Source: Streptomyces canus (GTDB taxonomy: Bacteria > Actinomycetota > Actinomycetes > Streptomycetales > Streptomycetaceae). Taken from it: 64,000 nt of DNA. Both the position numbers and the translations under genes were made by a program. Shown one piece after another: positions 1 through 8,941 of the stretch; position 1 is the first letter of the stretch, and every line of letters starts with the position of its first letter. Under the pieces are notes generated by a model that searched no databases, was not told the origin of the DNA, and was given only the letters and a program-made list of their open reading frames with translations. The stretch is from assembly GCF_030815415.1 (NCBI RefSeq), contig NZ_JAUSWW010000002.1:186001-250000 (forward strand), given 5' to 3'.

Positions 1-861
1 CACCTGCTGCTCGGCTACTCCATCACCGGCGATGTCGGCGCCCAGGTGCTGCCGTTCCTCCACGGAGAGGGCAAGAACGGCAAGAGTGTCCTGCTCGACA
101 CGATGATCCAGATCCTCGGCGACTACGCCGACGCCGCCCCGCCCGGCTTCCTCATGGACCGCGGAGCCTTCTCCGAGCACTCCACCGAGCTCACCGAACT
201 GCACGGCCGCCGTCTGATCGTGTGCAGCGAGCTCAAGCCCAACGACAAGTTCGACGAAGCCAGAGTCCGCCTCCTGACCGGTGGCGACAAGATCAAAGCC
301 CGCCGTATGCGGCAGGACTACTTCTCCTTCACGCCCACCCACCACCTCTGGCTGCTGGGCAATCACCGCCCCGAAGTCTCCACCGGCGGCTACGCATTCT
401 GGCGCCGCATCCGTCTGCTGCCCTTCACCCGCACCGTTCCCGCCGCCCGCCGGATCGACAACCTCGCCTTCGAACTCGTACGGGACGAGGGCCCCGGCAT
501 CCTTCACTGGCTCATCGAAGGCGCCCGGCGCTACCTCGCCACCCGGGACCCCCTGGAGGGCCCCGACCGGGTGCGGATCGCCACCACCGCCTACGCCAAC
601 ACCGAAGACCACATCGGCCGCTTCCTCGACGAATGCTGCACCCGTGCCGTCGACAACGGCAGCGAACTCCGCGTCGAGCAGGGCCTGTTGTTCGCCGAGT
701 ACAGCTCCTGGTGCAACGCAGGCGAAGGCATCCGCCCCGCCTCGCCCCGCGCCTTCGCCACCCGAGTCCGTCAGGAAGTCGGCCTCGCCTCACCCACCGA
801 CATGATCAAGTCCAACGGCCGCAAGTACTACCCGGGCATCGCCCTCCTGGGGACCGAATGA
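1..861 (+). CDS. D5/P4-type primase-helicase, C-terminal part (left-truncated)
   Basis: The reading frame is open from base 1, so the start lies outside the window. The visible 286 residues carry a Walker A motif GEGKNGKS near residue 23, a Walker B-like strand (LIVCSEL), the sensor segment HHLWLLGNHRP and a basic FWRRIRLLPF arginine-finger region. This order is that of the superfamily 3 helicase half of D5/P4-like plasmid and phage primases, which unwind and prime DNA during replication of a mobile element. The next small gene lies 161 bases downstream. The gene suggests the window begins inside, or at the edge of, an integrated plasmid or prophage. Whether the N-terminal primase half is intact cannot be seen. 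Confidence 0.85.
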   Translation, partial: HLLLGYSITGDVGAQVLPFLHGEGKNGKSVLLDTMIQILGDYADAAPPGFLMDRGAFSEHSTELTELHGRRLIVCSELKPNDKFDEARVRLLTGGDKIKARRMRQDYFSFTPTHHLWLLGNHRPEVSTGGYAFWRRIRLLPFTRTVPAARRIDNLAFELVRDEGPGILHWLIEGARRYLATRDPLEGPDRVRIATTAYANTEDHIGRFLDECCTRAVDNGSELRVEQGLLFAEYSSWCNAGEGIRPASPRAFATRVRQEVGLASPTDMIKSNGRKYYPGIALLGTE

Positions 862-1022
862 CGCACCGCACACCACCCCCGTCAACCCCCCACGCTCTAT
901 ATCTTGCCCGGCGGCCGAACTACGATGTCCCTCTGGCCCCGCTAGCGGCGGCCTCCAGAACACGCACGAACCAGTCCGGCCCCCGCATTGCGCACAGGCC
1001 GGCCGAAGGAAGGGCTGCGGCC

Positions 1023-1406
1023 ATGAGCTCGCTGTTGACCGAGAGCGACCTCACCCACGAGGCGGACGTGGTGTGGCTGGAGGACCCAGACAACCTCGAC
1101 TACGTCCGCCAGGCCCTGGACAAGACCAAGCGCCGCAACAACAAGCCTCCCTACGCCCGGGACGGCCGCATGGTCGGCTACGCCCTCCTCGATGTCGAGG
1201 CCGAACCCGACCCCGACAGCGGGCTTTACAAGCGGCGGGTCTTCTTCCTCCTCCCGCATGACCGGGACACCCTCCCCGACGGTCTCTACCGCGAGGGGGC
1301 CCCCGGCGAAGCCGTGGACCCCCGCACGATCAAACCCAGGAAGCCCGGCGCAAAGACCCCTCGCTCGCAACGAGGACCGGCCGCCATAGCGTCCGTGACG
1401 CCGTAA
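1023..1406 (+). CDS. Small hypothetical protein (DUF6009-like)
   Basis: A 127-residue soluble protein. The ATG at 1023 is chosen because a purine-rich GAAGGAAGG lies about 9 bases upstream; the frame stays open further upstream but has no ribosome site there. The core reads as a small alpha/beta domain with GRMVGYALLDVEAE and RRVFFLLPHDRDT, followed by a basic, proline-rich tail. From memory it resembles the DUF6009 family that often accompanies actinomycete plasmid replication genes, which fits the primase just upstream. Its function is unknown, and I assign none. Confidence 0.65.
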   Translation: MSSLLTESDLTHEADVVWLEDPDNLDYVRQALDKTKRRNNKPPYARDGRMVGYALLDVEAEPDPDSGLYKRRVFFLLPHDRDTLPDGLYREGAPGEAVDPRTIKPRKPGAKTPRSQRGPAAIASVTP

Positions 1407-1466
1407 TCGGCGATCACAAATCGCCCAAAAGGTATACAAACGTACTGAACTCCCCACCCCTGCAAG

Positions 1467-1492
1467 CTATTACGTCGTAATAGCCGAGGGCG
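1467..1492. repeat. Palindromic direct repeat, copy 1
   Basis: The 26-base element contains CTATTACGTCGTAATAG, an inverted repeat of 8-base arms around a single T, followed by CCGAGGGCG. In this copy the flanking bases extend the arms to 9 (GCTATTACG/CGTAATAGC). The second identical copy lies 65 bases downstream. Such pairs are typical of operators or plasmid iteron-like sites. Confidence 0.7.
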
Positions 1493-1531
1493 CGGAGCGC
1501 GGCGCCGGACGAACTCTCCCCGTACGGACCC

Positions 1532-1557
1532 CTATTACGTCGTAATAGCCGAGGGCG
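1532..1557. repeat. Palindromic direct repeat, copy 2
   Basis: This is an exact second copy of the 26-base element at 1467, with the same palindromic core and the same CCGAGGGCG tail. Only the base 5' of the element differs, which shortens the arms from 9 to 8. The centre-to-centre distance is 65 bases, close to six helical turns. Confidence 0.7.
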
Positions 1558-1709
1558 AACCTCCTGCCGGAACCCGCCCCTTCCGCCGTGCTCTCGAGAG
1601 GGCGTACAGAGGGGGTCCTGGGCAGATTGAAGTTTCGGGGGCATGCCGGTTCGCGGGTGTTAGATGAACTTCGTACCCGACTTCCCTCACGCCGAAAGGT
1701 GGGCACGCG

Positions 1710-1808
1710 ATGACCGCAAAGGCTGCTGTTGACATGGTCACCTCGACGTCGGTCGTAGCGGACGGAGGCAGCGTCGTGCTCTCTTTCGCGGATGAGAAGT
1801 GGCAGTAG
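1710..1808 (+). CDS. Possible 32-residue peptide
   Basis: An ATG at 1710 follows AAAGGTGG with sensible spacing and opens a 32-codon frame ending in TAG. The peptide begins MTAKAAVDMV and ends ADEKWQ, with no recognisable domain or secretion signal. It lies between the palindromic repeats and the long hairpin at 1877. The ribosome site is the only real support. It could be a leader peptide, a small antitoxin or chance. Confidence 0.3.
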   Translation: MTAKAAVDMVTSTSVVADGGSVVLSFADEKWQ

Positions 1809-1876
1809 GGACCGCCTGACTCCGAAACGCCGAGGCAAGAGCCCGCCGTTGGAGGAGCCGCCCCAAGACACGACCG

Positions 1877-1904
1877 ACGCCGTACGGGACATCCCGTACG
1901 GCGT
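1877..1904. terminator. Perfect 13-bp stem hairpin downstream of the SARP gene
   Basis: Arms ACGCCGTACGGGA and TCCCGTACGGCGT are perfect complements around a 2-base spacer. The site lies 52 bases past the stop of the leftward SARP gene, so it could be its terminator. There is no T-tract. An operator role is equally possible, since the arms also form a long near-palindromic duplex site. Confidence 0.5.
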
Positions 1905-1955
1905 TCTGCGTTGGCTGCTCGCCGAGGCGACGGGGGAGCGGCACCCCACCCGCGC

Positions 1956-4745
1956 CTACCGCAGACTCGGCAGCTCCCGGCGCGGCGAACTCCCTTGGGA
2001 CCTGCGGGGCGACCTCACCCCGGCACCGGCACCCGCCTGAACCCTGGGCTCACGCCTTCCCCGCCAGACGCCGGGCCGGACCTCTGTCCAGCCCGGGTGC
2101 ACCGCCCCGTCCCGCAGGCGGCCCAGCCAGCGGCGTGCGTAGGTCTCCAGGCGGCGGTCGCCCAGGGTGCCGGCGAGGGCGAGACACTCTCGGAAGTGAC
2201 TCTCGGCCGCGGAAGGGCCCTCGTCGGCCAGCGTGTGCAGGCCGAGCACCCGGTGGGCCTCGAAGCAGCCGCGGATGTCGCCGGGCGTCCGGAGCAGGGT
2301 CGGCGTGACGAGGCCGGCCGCGACGGTGCCTGCTCCTTCGCCCAGGTGCACATCGGCGAGCCCGGCCAGGGCACGGCTGCGCTCGGTGCTGACGGCGTCC
2401 GGGCTGGCCAGTACCTGCTCGTACAGTTCGCGTGCCTCGTCGGGTCGTTGACGCTGCCAGGCCAGGTCGCCCAGTGAGCGCAGCAGACGCGCCCGAGCCG
2501 CCTCGTCCGTCAGCCGTCCGGCGGCGTCCAGGGCCAGGGAATGGGTGTGTCCCCAGACGTCCCAGGCGGCCAGTGCCTCCAGGAAGGCGGTCATGGCGTC
2601 GGCCAGCCGCACGGTCTGCGCCCACAGGCCCGCGTCGTGGACCTGGTCGACCAGGGCGACCAGATCCTGCCGCCGCCGTGCGAACCAGTCCAGGGGATGC
2701 AGACCCTCCACGCGGGCCGCGTGCTGCGCGGTCTCGGCCTGGTCGGCCGCCGCCCCGCTGAGCCGGGTGAGGGCGGCCCGCACCAGGGCCGGCTGCTCCT
2801 CGCCGAGGGCCTCGCCGGCGGTGAGCCGCTGCAGTTCGGGGAAACGGTGAGCGGTGCCGTCGGGGGATGAGACCACCAGGCCTGCTGTGACCAGCGATTG
2901 AACGGAGAGCGGCGCGTTCTCCTCGGGTACGCCGAGAGCGACAGCCGCTGCGGTGGTGGTGAACGGACCCGAGGGCAGAAGGCTCAGCAGCCGGGCCGCC
3001 TGGCGTACGTCCTCGGGTGCCGCCGCGTACGCGGCGTACAGCGATCGCCCGTACTCCTCGTCGAGCGCGCGCAGCGTGGCCGGGCGGCTCTCTGCAGCCG
3101 ACAGGCGGGTGGCGATGTCGGCGGGGGAGTGGTGCGGGTGGAATGCCAGATGCTGGGCCACGACGCGCAGTGCCCCCGGGAACCGGCCGCACTGATCGGC
3201 CAGCCGGTCCCAGACGTCCCTCGCATCGCTCTCTCCCGGCGTGGTCTCCGGTTCGCCCGTGGCGTCGTGCCCCTCGTCGGCGTATCCGTTGTGCCCGGCG
3301 TTCCCGAGCCGGTCGCCGGAGCCGTTCTCGGAGGATGCGTCGATGCCGGGGTACGGGGCGGGTCGCCGGCTGTACGACGTGAGCAGCAGCTCGCGGGCAT
3401 CCGCGGACGACAGTTCCTCGAGCGGCAGGACGGGGCCGTCGAAGCCGGGCAGGACGGGGCGGCAGGTGACCAGGGCCGTGCAGCCCGCCGGTAGCGGCAG
3501 CAGCGGGTTCAGCTGGTCGGCGTCGACCGCGTCGTCCAGGACCAGCAGCAGGCGGCGTCCCTCGGTCAGCCGGTGCACGGTGTCGCGCAGGGCGGCCACG
3601 GAGCGCGGCTGCTGGCCGACGGCGCCGAGGGCACGCAGCACCGCGTGCAGGACCCGCTCTCCGGGCAGTGGATGCCCCGTCTCGTCGCGCAGCCCGACCA
3701 GGACCCGCCCGTCGGGGAACAGCTCCGCCACGCGGTGCGCCGCGCTCACGGCGAGCGCGGTCTTGCCCATGCCCGCCGGGCCGGTCACCTGGACGCAGCC
3801 GCCGGGCCGGTCGCGCAGCCACCTGGTGAGCTGCTCCAGTTGGTTCCGCCGGCCCGTGAACAACGGGTCGCCGGACGGGAACCGAGCGGGCTTCAGAGGT
3901 GTGGTGCGGGCCGGATCGGCGCTGGCCGCGGGGGGCTGCCGATCGGCGGTGAGCCGCTGCTGCCGCTGTGCCGCGGGCTCGAGCAGCGACGGGTCGCCGG
4001 TCAGGATACGGCTGTGCAACTGCTGGAGCCGTCGGCCCGGCTCGATGGCCAGTTCCCGGACCAGCGTGCGCCGCAACTCGCCGAAGGTGCGCAGCGCGTC
4101 CGCCTGCCTGCCGGTGCGGTACAGCGCCACCATCAGGTGCGCGTGGAAGTCCTCGTGCAGCGGCAGCTCGGTGGTCAACGCCTGGAGTTCGCCGAGGACT
4201 TCCTGGTGCCGTCCCAGCTGGAGTTCGGCGCGCACCCGCTGTTCGAGAGCGGCGAGGCGGGCCTCGGTGAGCCGGACGGACATGCTTTTCAGCAGGCTGC
4301 CGTGCGGGGTGTCCGACAGCAGCGGCCCGCGCCACAGGGCGAGCGCCTGCCGCTGGAGATCGGCGGCGGTCGCGTGGTCGCCCTCCGCGAGCGCCTCGCG
4401 GCCCTGGCGGTGCAGGTCCTCGAAGACGGCCAGATCCAGCTGGCCGGGGTCCACGCGCAGCAGATAGCCGGGAGCGCGGGTGAGCAGGGCGTCGCGGCCC
4501 AGATCCGGCTGCACGTCCTGGAGCAGCTTGCGCAGCTGGGAGATGTACACCTGGAGCGTGGTCATCGCGGTGCGCGGCGGTTGTTCGCTCCACAGCTCGT
4601 CGATCAACCCGTCGACGGAGACGACCTCGTTGGGACGCACCAGCAGCGTCGAGAGGACCACCCGCACCTTGGCGGCGCGCGGTGTCACCGTCCGGGCGTC
4701 GGCCGCGGTGGTCACCTCCAGAGGTCCCAGCACCTTGAATCGCAT
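1956..4745 (-). CDS. AfsR/SARP-family regulator with NB-ARC and TPR domains
   Basis: A 929-residue transcription activator. Residues 1-90 form an OmpR-type winged helix (MRFKVLGPLEV, WSEQPPRTAM, YISQLRKLL), and about 95-245 a BTAD domain. A P-loop ATPase follows, with Walker A GPAGMGKTAL near 315 and Walker B LLLVLDDA near 400. The C-terminal third looks like TPR helices. SARPs bind heptameric direct repeats upstream of -10 boxes of antibiotic genes and recruit RNA polymerase. The start ATG at 4745 is divergent from the dehydrogenase-like gene at 5021, so this is probably the pathway-specific or AfsR-like activator of the cluster. The last 35 or so residues are a basic, low-complexity tail. 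Confidence 0.93.
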   Translation of the reverse strand: MRFKVLGPLEVTTAADARTVTPRAAKVRVVLSTLLVRPNEVVSVDGLIDELWSEQPPRTAMTTLQVYISQLRKLLQDVQPDLGRDALLTRAPGYLLRVDPGQLDLAVFEDLHRQGREALAEGDHATAADLQRQALALWRGPLLSDTPHGSLLKSMSVRLTEARLAALEQRVRAELQLGRHQEVLGELQALTTELPLHEDFHAHLMVALYRTGRQADALRTFGELRRTLVRELAIEPGRRLQQLHSRILTGDPSLLEPAAQRQQRLTADRQPPAASADPARTTPLKPARFPSGDPLFTGRRNQLEQLTRWLRDRPGGCVQVTGPAGMGKTALAVSAAHRVAELFPDGRVLVGLRDETGHPLPGERVLHAVLRALGAVGQQPRSVAALRDTVHRLTEGRRLLLVLDDAVDADQLNPLLPLPAGCTALVTCRPVLPGFDGPVLPLEELSSADARELLLTSYSRRPAPYPGIDASSENGSGDRLGNAGHNGYADEGHDATGEPETTPGESDARDVWDRLADQCGRFPGALRVVAQHLAFHPHHSPADIATRLSAAESRPATLRALDEEYGRSLYAAYAAAPEDVRQAARLLSLLPSGPFTTTAAAVALGVPEENAPLSVQSLVTAGLVVSSPDGTAHRFPELQRLTAGEALGEEQPALVRAALTRLSGAAADQAETAQHAARVEGLHPLDWFARRRQDLVALVDQVHDAGLWAQTVRLADAMTAFLEALAAWDVWGHTHSLALDAAGRLTDEAARARLLRSLGDLAWQRQRPDEARELYEQVLASPDAVSTERSRALAGLADVHLGEGAGTVAAGLVTPTLLRTPGDIRGCFEAHRVLGLHTLADEGPSAAESHFRECLALAGTLGDRRLETYARRWLGRLRDGAVHPGWTEVRPGVWRGRREPRVQAGAGAGVRSPRRSQGSSPRRELPSLR

Positions 4746-5020
4746 ACGAGAACCCCCGCTCTCTGCCGTCGGTACGGGACGTGCCGGACCCTTGGCCGTG
4801 CGATCAGCCGCTCAAGGGCATGAGGCATGTGCACTGTAGGGACAAGGCATCCCCGGTGACTCGGACAGGCACACCCCAGTCTTCCGGATCGAGGGCCTTT
4901 TCCTGCGGAAACGCCGATGAGGGTGCGGTGTTCACAAGCGTCTCTTTAGCCGGTCTCGACACGATCCGGACTGAGAGCGCAGCGCCGTGCGGTGCTGGGG
5001 TGCATCCGAGGAGGGCCGAC
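4746..5020. promoter_or_regulatory. Divergent promoter region between SARP and dehydrogenase-like genes
   Basis: The 275-base gap separates two outward-facing genes, so both promoters must lie here. A ribosome site GAGGAGG sits at 5009-5015, just before the TTG at 5021. I see TCGAG-type half-sites (around 4889) but no clean set of SARP heptamer repeats. Confidence 0.4.
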
Positions 5021-6802
5021 TTGAGTTCGTTGTCCACGATCACGGAGCCGGTCCGCCGCTCGGAGGGCGGGGCGCCGGCTCAGGCTGCGACGGCGCGCGA
5101 GCGGGTGCGGCGGATCGAGGCGCTGCTGGGCGATCCGGCCGAGGACGCCAACCCCTCGGGTTACCGGACGCTGCTCGACGCCGACCGGGCCGCGGTGATC
5201 TGTGACCCGGCCGAGGCGGTGCTGGACTCCTTCGGGATGAACGAGGAGTTCGTTCCCACCGCCCTGGGCGGCCGCTTCGACTCGCCCGAGACGCTGCTCC
5301 AGGTGATGCGGGCGGTCTTCCGCCGTGACGTCGGCCTCGGCATGGGGTACGGCATGACCAGCTTCGTGGCCGCCAACTATGTGTGGATGCGGGGAACCGC
5401 CGTTCAGCGGCGGACCTTGGCCGGGCAGCTGCTGAACGGCTCCAAGGCGGCCATCGCCCAGCACGAGACCGCCCACACCAACGACTTCGTGCGCAGCCAG
5501 GTACGTGGCACTCCCGGGCCCGGGGGACTGTCGGTGACCGGGGGCAAGCCCGTCGTCAACAACCTTCAACGGGCCGACACGCTCGTCCTGGTGCTGCGTA
5601 CCGCCGAAGGACACGGCAGCTGCTGTCTGTCCGCGCTGATGCTGGCCCCGGACGAGCTGCCGCGCGGCCGTTTCGAGGTCACCCGCCGGCCGAGCGCCGA
5701 TGTGGTGGGACTGCGGGGCTACTTCAGCACCGGGGCCCGTTTCACCGACTGCCCGGTGCCCGAGGCCGCCCTGCTCGGGCCGGTGGGCAGCGGGGTGGCC
5801 ACCTCGCTGCTCTCCTTCCAGATGAGCCGCACGCTGGTGGCGTCTTTGGCGGCCGCCGCCGTTGACACCGGCCTGCGCACCGCCCTCCTCGCCGGCCGCG
5901 GCCAGGTCCCAGGCCCGGGGGCCGACAAGGCTCCGGACCCGCACAGTACGGCGGCGAGGCTCGCCCGCGCGTTCATCGACCTGCTGCTGTACGACAGCCT
6001 GGCGGTGGTCGCCACCCGGGCGCTGCACCTGCGGCCCGCCGAGACCAGCCTGTACTCGGCGGCCGTCAGGTCGCTGCTGCCGAAGGTCCTCAGGGACACC
6101 CTCCACGACCTGGCCGGCGTGCTCGGCTCGCAGATCTACACTCGCGAGGGCCCGGTCGGCGTCTTCCAGAAGCATCTGCGCGACCTGCCGATCGTCAGCC
6201 TCGGACACGCGGGCACCGCCGCCTGCCAGGCCACGATCATGCCGCAACTGCTGCGGCTGGCCCGTCGCTCGTGGTTCGTGGACGAGGAGGCACCGGCGGC
6301 GATGTTCCGGCCGGGTGCTCCCTTACCGCCGTTCGCCTACGACAGGCTCGCGCTGACCGACGGACGCGACAGCCTGAGCGCCTCCTTGCCGGCCGCCGTG
6401 GCCGGGCTGCCCGCCGCCGATCCGGTACAGCGCGTCCTGCGCACCCTGGGCGAGCGGATGGTCGACGAACTACGGGACCTGCGCCGCCGGGTGCTCGCGC
6501 TGGAGGCGCCCGGCCCGCAGGGCGCCGTCAGCCCGGCGTGGTTCGCGCTCACCGACCGGTACGTCCTGGTACTGGCCGCGGCCGCGGTGCTGGGGGTGTG
6601 GCGCCATAGCGACGCGCTCAGCGACCCGTTCCTCGCCGATCCCGCCTGGGCGGCGGCGGCACTGCACCGCATCGCCGGTCGCCTCGGCATCAGGGACGTC
6701 GAACTGCCCGAGGAGTGCCTTTCCCGGGTGCACCGGGAGGTGCTGACCAGGTTCCGTGACCCGCACGGCTTCGACCTCTACAACATGCCGCTGGCTGGCT
6801 GA
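5021..6802 (+). CDS. Acyl-CoA/acyl-ACP dehydrogenase-like flavoprotein with a TTA codon
   Basis: A 593-residue protein. TTG at 5021 is the chosen start because GAGGAGG lies 5-6 bases upstream; the frame is open further back but without a ribosome site. The middle shows the acyl-CoA dehydrogenase pattern GKPVVNNLQRADTLVLVLRT and, near the family's FAD/substrate region, an IYTREGPVGVFQKHLRDLP segment. A C-terminal extension of about 150 residues goes beyond the usual 380-residue dehydrogenase, as in acyl-CoA oxidases. The likely role is alpha,beta-desaturation of a CoA- or ACP-bound acid. Residue 435 is encoded by TTA (6323-6325), the rare leucine codon read by the bldA tRNA, so translation is probably tied to development. 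The phosphopantetheinyl transferase follows 54 bases downstream. Confidence 0.8.
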   Translation: MSSLSTITEPVRRSEGGAPAQAATARERVRRIEALLGDPAEDANPSGYRTLLDADRAAVICDPAEAVLDSFGMNEEFVPTALGGRFDSPETLLQVMRAVFRRDVGLGMGYGMTSFVAANYVWMRGTAVQRRTLAGQLLNGSKAAIAQHETAHTNDFVRSQVRGTPGPGGLSVTGGKPVVNNLQRADTLVLVLRTAEGHGSCCLSALMLAPDELPRGRFEVTRRPSADVVGLRGYFSTGARFTDCPVPEAALLGPVGSGVATSLLSFQMSRTLVASLAAAAVDTGLRTALLAGRGQVPGPGADKAPDPHSTAARLARAFIDLLLYDSLAVVATRALHLRPAETSLYSAAVRSLLPKVLRDTLHDLAGVLGSQIYTREGPVGVFQKHLRDLPIVSLGHAGTAACQATIMPQLLRLARRSWFVDEEAPAAMFRPGAPLPPFAYDRLALTDGRDSLSASLPAAVAGLPAADPVQRVLRTLGERMVDELRDLRRRVLALEAPGPQGAVSPAWFALTDRYVLVLAAAAVLGVWRHSDALSDPFLADPAWAAAALHRIAGRLGIRDVELPEECLSRVHREVLTRFRDPHGFDLYNMPLAG

Positions 6803-6856
6803 CGGCCTGCCCGGACAGGCGGTGTCACGAGCCGGGCGGAAGTGAGGAGTTGACCG

Positions 6857-7783
6857 ATGAACCTGGCCACGCCCTCGTGCGCCGCGGTCCGCGAGAGCGG
6901 AGCCGCGGCGGACTGCGCGCGCCCTGGAACAGGCCCGGCCGGCCCTTCGGCGCATCCGTTGCCGAACGAGCCGATCGCCGTGACATCCGACGGCGCCGAC
7001 TGGTCGCTGCTCCGTGCCGACCTGCGCCGCCACGGCACCGCGCTGGTGCACGGCGGCCTCGCCGACTGGCGGCTGCCGCCCGGCGAGGAGAGCCTGCTGC
7101 GCGAGGTGCTGGGCCGTGACCTGCCGCGCTATCTCTCTCTCGACGACGGCGAACTGCGCGCCCGCTACGCCGCCTCGCGCCGGCTGCTCAAGGGCGCGGC
7201 GGCCGCCGCGCTCGGGGTCAGCTCCGCCGACCTGGAGCTGATGTACGGGCCGACGGGCCGTCCTTCGCTGCGCGGCTTCGACCAGATCGACATCAGCCTC
7301 AGTCACACCGGCGACCGGCTGCTGGTCGGCCTGACCACCCGGGGGCTGATCGGGGTGGATGTCGAGCCTGCCGCCCGGCAGCTGTACCGCGAAAGTCTGA
7401 AGCGGCGCATCTGCACGCCGCAGGAGAGCAGGGACCTGGAGCGGCTGCCGCAGGAGGACCGCAACGTCGGCCTGGTGCGGCTGTGGACGCTGAAGGAGGC
7501 CTACAGCAAGGCGATCGGGCAGGGCATGGCGTTCCGTTTCACGGAGTTCGGCTTCGGCCCCGAAACGATGCCGGTACGGGTCCACCGGCCGGACGGCAGC
7601 GCGGGCACCGGCGCCCAGTGGTCCTTCCGTACCTACGCCGTCGCCGCGGGCGGCGCCGCCTTCGTGATGAGCGCGGCCGTGCACGACACCGGGCTGGGCC
7701 GCACCCTGGACACCGATGTCGCCACGATGCTCGACGCGGAGACGGTCACGGCCATCACCGGGGCGCTGGCCGCGGTCGGCTGA
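6857..7783 (+). CDS. Sfp-type 4'-phosphopantetheinyl transferase
   Basis: A 308-residue enzyme that transfers phosphopantetheine from CoA to the conserved serine of carrier proteins. The diagnostic motifs are all present: SLSHTG at 148-152, GVDVEP at 166-171 with the metal-binding acidic residues, and WTLKEAYSKAIG at 210-221. The first 45 or so residues are an unstructured extension. ATG at 6857 is preceded by GAGGAG. The likely substrate is the discrete acyl carrier protein at 36125, the only carrier protein in the window. It is co-directional with the dehydrogenase-like gene upstream and convergent with the AfsA-like gene downstream. Confidence 0.93.
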   Translation: MNLATPSCAAVRESGAAADCARPGTGPAGPSAHPLPNEPIAVTSDGADWSLLRADLRRHGTALVHGGLADWRLPPGEESLLREVLGRDLPRYLSLDDGELRARYAASRRLLKGAAAAALGVSSADLELMYGPTGRPSLRGFDQIDISLSHTGDRLLVGLTTRGLIGVDVEPAARQLYRESLKRRICTPQESRDLERLPQEDRNVGLVRLWTLKEAYSKAIGQGMAFRFTEFGFGPETMPVRVHRPDGSAGTGAQWSFRTYAVAAGGAAFVMSAAVHDTGLGRTLDTDVATMLDAETVTAITGALAAVG

Positions 7784-7803
7784 CGGGGTGGGGGAGTGGC
7801 CGC

Positions 7804-8811
7804 TCACAGGTCCTCGACCACCGTGACGACCGCCTCCAGCACGGCCCGTCCCCCCTGGGCCAGGGTCAGGGTGACGGGGCTGAGTCTGCGGCCCTCGGCG
7901 TCCCGTCCGCACAGGCCGACCACCGCCGCGCACCGCATCGCCATGTCCGGCTCCGCGTACCCGCGGAAGTGGACCTTCAGCGAGCCCAGGGTGCACCGGT
8001 CGGTGGCCAGTTGGTGCATGCGCCCGGCGGCGAGCAATGCGGTCTGGCGCAACGCCTCGAGCTGGACGAGGGCCGGCACATGGCCCTCGGCCGCGCCGTC
8101 GGGCAGCGGCCAGCTGTCGGGGATGCGCACGGTGGCCGACAGCCGGCCGTGCGTGAGGTCGAAGGGGCCGTGCACCAGAACGGTTTCCGGGTGGCTGCGC
8201 CCCACGTCGGCGGGGTCGGCCGGCCGACCGGCGCCGGACTCGCCGGTGGGCGCGGTGAGTGCGGTGAGTGCGGTCGCGAGGCTGAGCACGCGGTGGTTGC
8301 GGTGCACCACCGGCGGCAGGAACACCACGTCGGCGCTGCCCGAGCCGCACGGCACGTCATCGATGCTCAGCAGGGTGCTGAACCGAAGAGAGCGCGGCAC
8401 CCCGTCGATGACCTTGTCGGGACGCACCCGCAGCTCGCTGGTGAGCAGCGCGGGGCGTTCGCGGGCGTCCGTGGAGGCACGCCAGGCGGAGACGTCCCGG
8501 GTGGCGACGGCGACCCGGTAGAAGACGGCGGTGCGGTTGGCGGGCACCGAGAAGTGGGTCTGCCCGATGAATTCGCCGGTTTCCCGGACCATTTCGACGG
8601 CCGTCTGCAGGTCGTGGAAGCGGTGGGGGCCGGCGGCGACGAGCGGGTGGCCGGTGGTGAGCTCCCCGGTCAGCACGAACTCCTGGCGGTGGTCCGCGGT
8701 CGCGTCGGACAGGCCGAACGGCTCCCAGGAGCGCTGGCGGTGGACCAGGCTGCGGGTGCCGCCGCCGGGTGCGGGCGGGTCGGCCAGCGCGGAGTGGCTC
8801 ATGCCGTCCAT
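7804..8811 (-). CDS. AfsA-type A-factor biosynthesis hotdog-repeat protein (copy 1)
   Basis: A 335-residue protein with two hotdog domains, as in the AfsA/ScbA/BarX family that condenses a beta-ketoacyl chain with dihydroxyacetone phosphate in gamma-butyrolactone signal synthesis. Family signatures include the segment around HPLVAAG, FHDLQTAVEMVRETGEFIGQTHF and the C-terminal VQLEALRQTALLA. The start at 8811 (MDGM) has GGCGGTG about 8 bases upstream; a second ATG three codons in is possible. A paralog lies at 11312-12268. The two genes share an upstream sequence element at the same distance from their starts. Some family members act as regulators or pathway enzymes rather than signal synthases. 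Confidence 0.88.
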   Translation of the reverse strand: MDGMSHSALADPPAPGGGTRSLVHRQRSWEPFGLSDATADHRQEFVLTGELTTGHPLVAAGPHRFHDLQTAVEMVRETGEFIGQTHFSVPANRTAVFYRVAVATRDVSAWRASTDARERPALLTSELRVRPDKVIDGVPRSLRFSTLLSIDDVPCGSGSADVVFLPPVVHRNHRVLSLATALTALTAPTGESGAGRPADPADVGRSHPETVLVHGPFDLTHGRLSATVRIPDSWPLPDGAAEGHVPALVQLEALRQTALLAAGRMHQLATDRCTLGSLKVHFRGYAEPDMAMRCAAVVGLCGRDAEGRRLSPVTLTLAQGGRAVLEAVVTVVEDL

Positions 8812-8941
8812 GCCGTCACCGCCTTTTGTCGCGTTGCGCCGCGATCCGGCCCCGGAAGTGGGCCCTCAGGCCGGACCGCGGCCTGTATGCCGCCTGTTTC
8901 AGGGTGGCGGTGACACGGGGTAGGCACCAGTGCGGACCGGC

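Larger units (their letters stand above)
1407..1709. other. Non-coding stretch with twin palindromic repeats
   Basis: No convincing gene is present between the small hypothetical gene and the short frame at 1710. The stretch holds two copies of a 26-base element with an AT-rich palindromic core, listed separately. The AT-rich cores stand out against the GC-rich surroundings. Confidence 0.5.

Noticed and set aside
1792..2040. An 82-codon rightward frame over the hairpin and the SARP 3' end
   Set aside because: It has no ribosome site, overlaps the SARP gene antisense and shows no domain; the hairpin explains the conserved-looking part.
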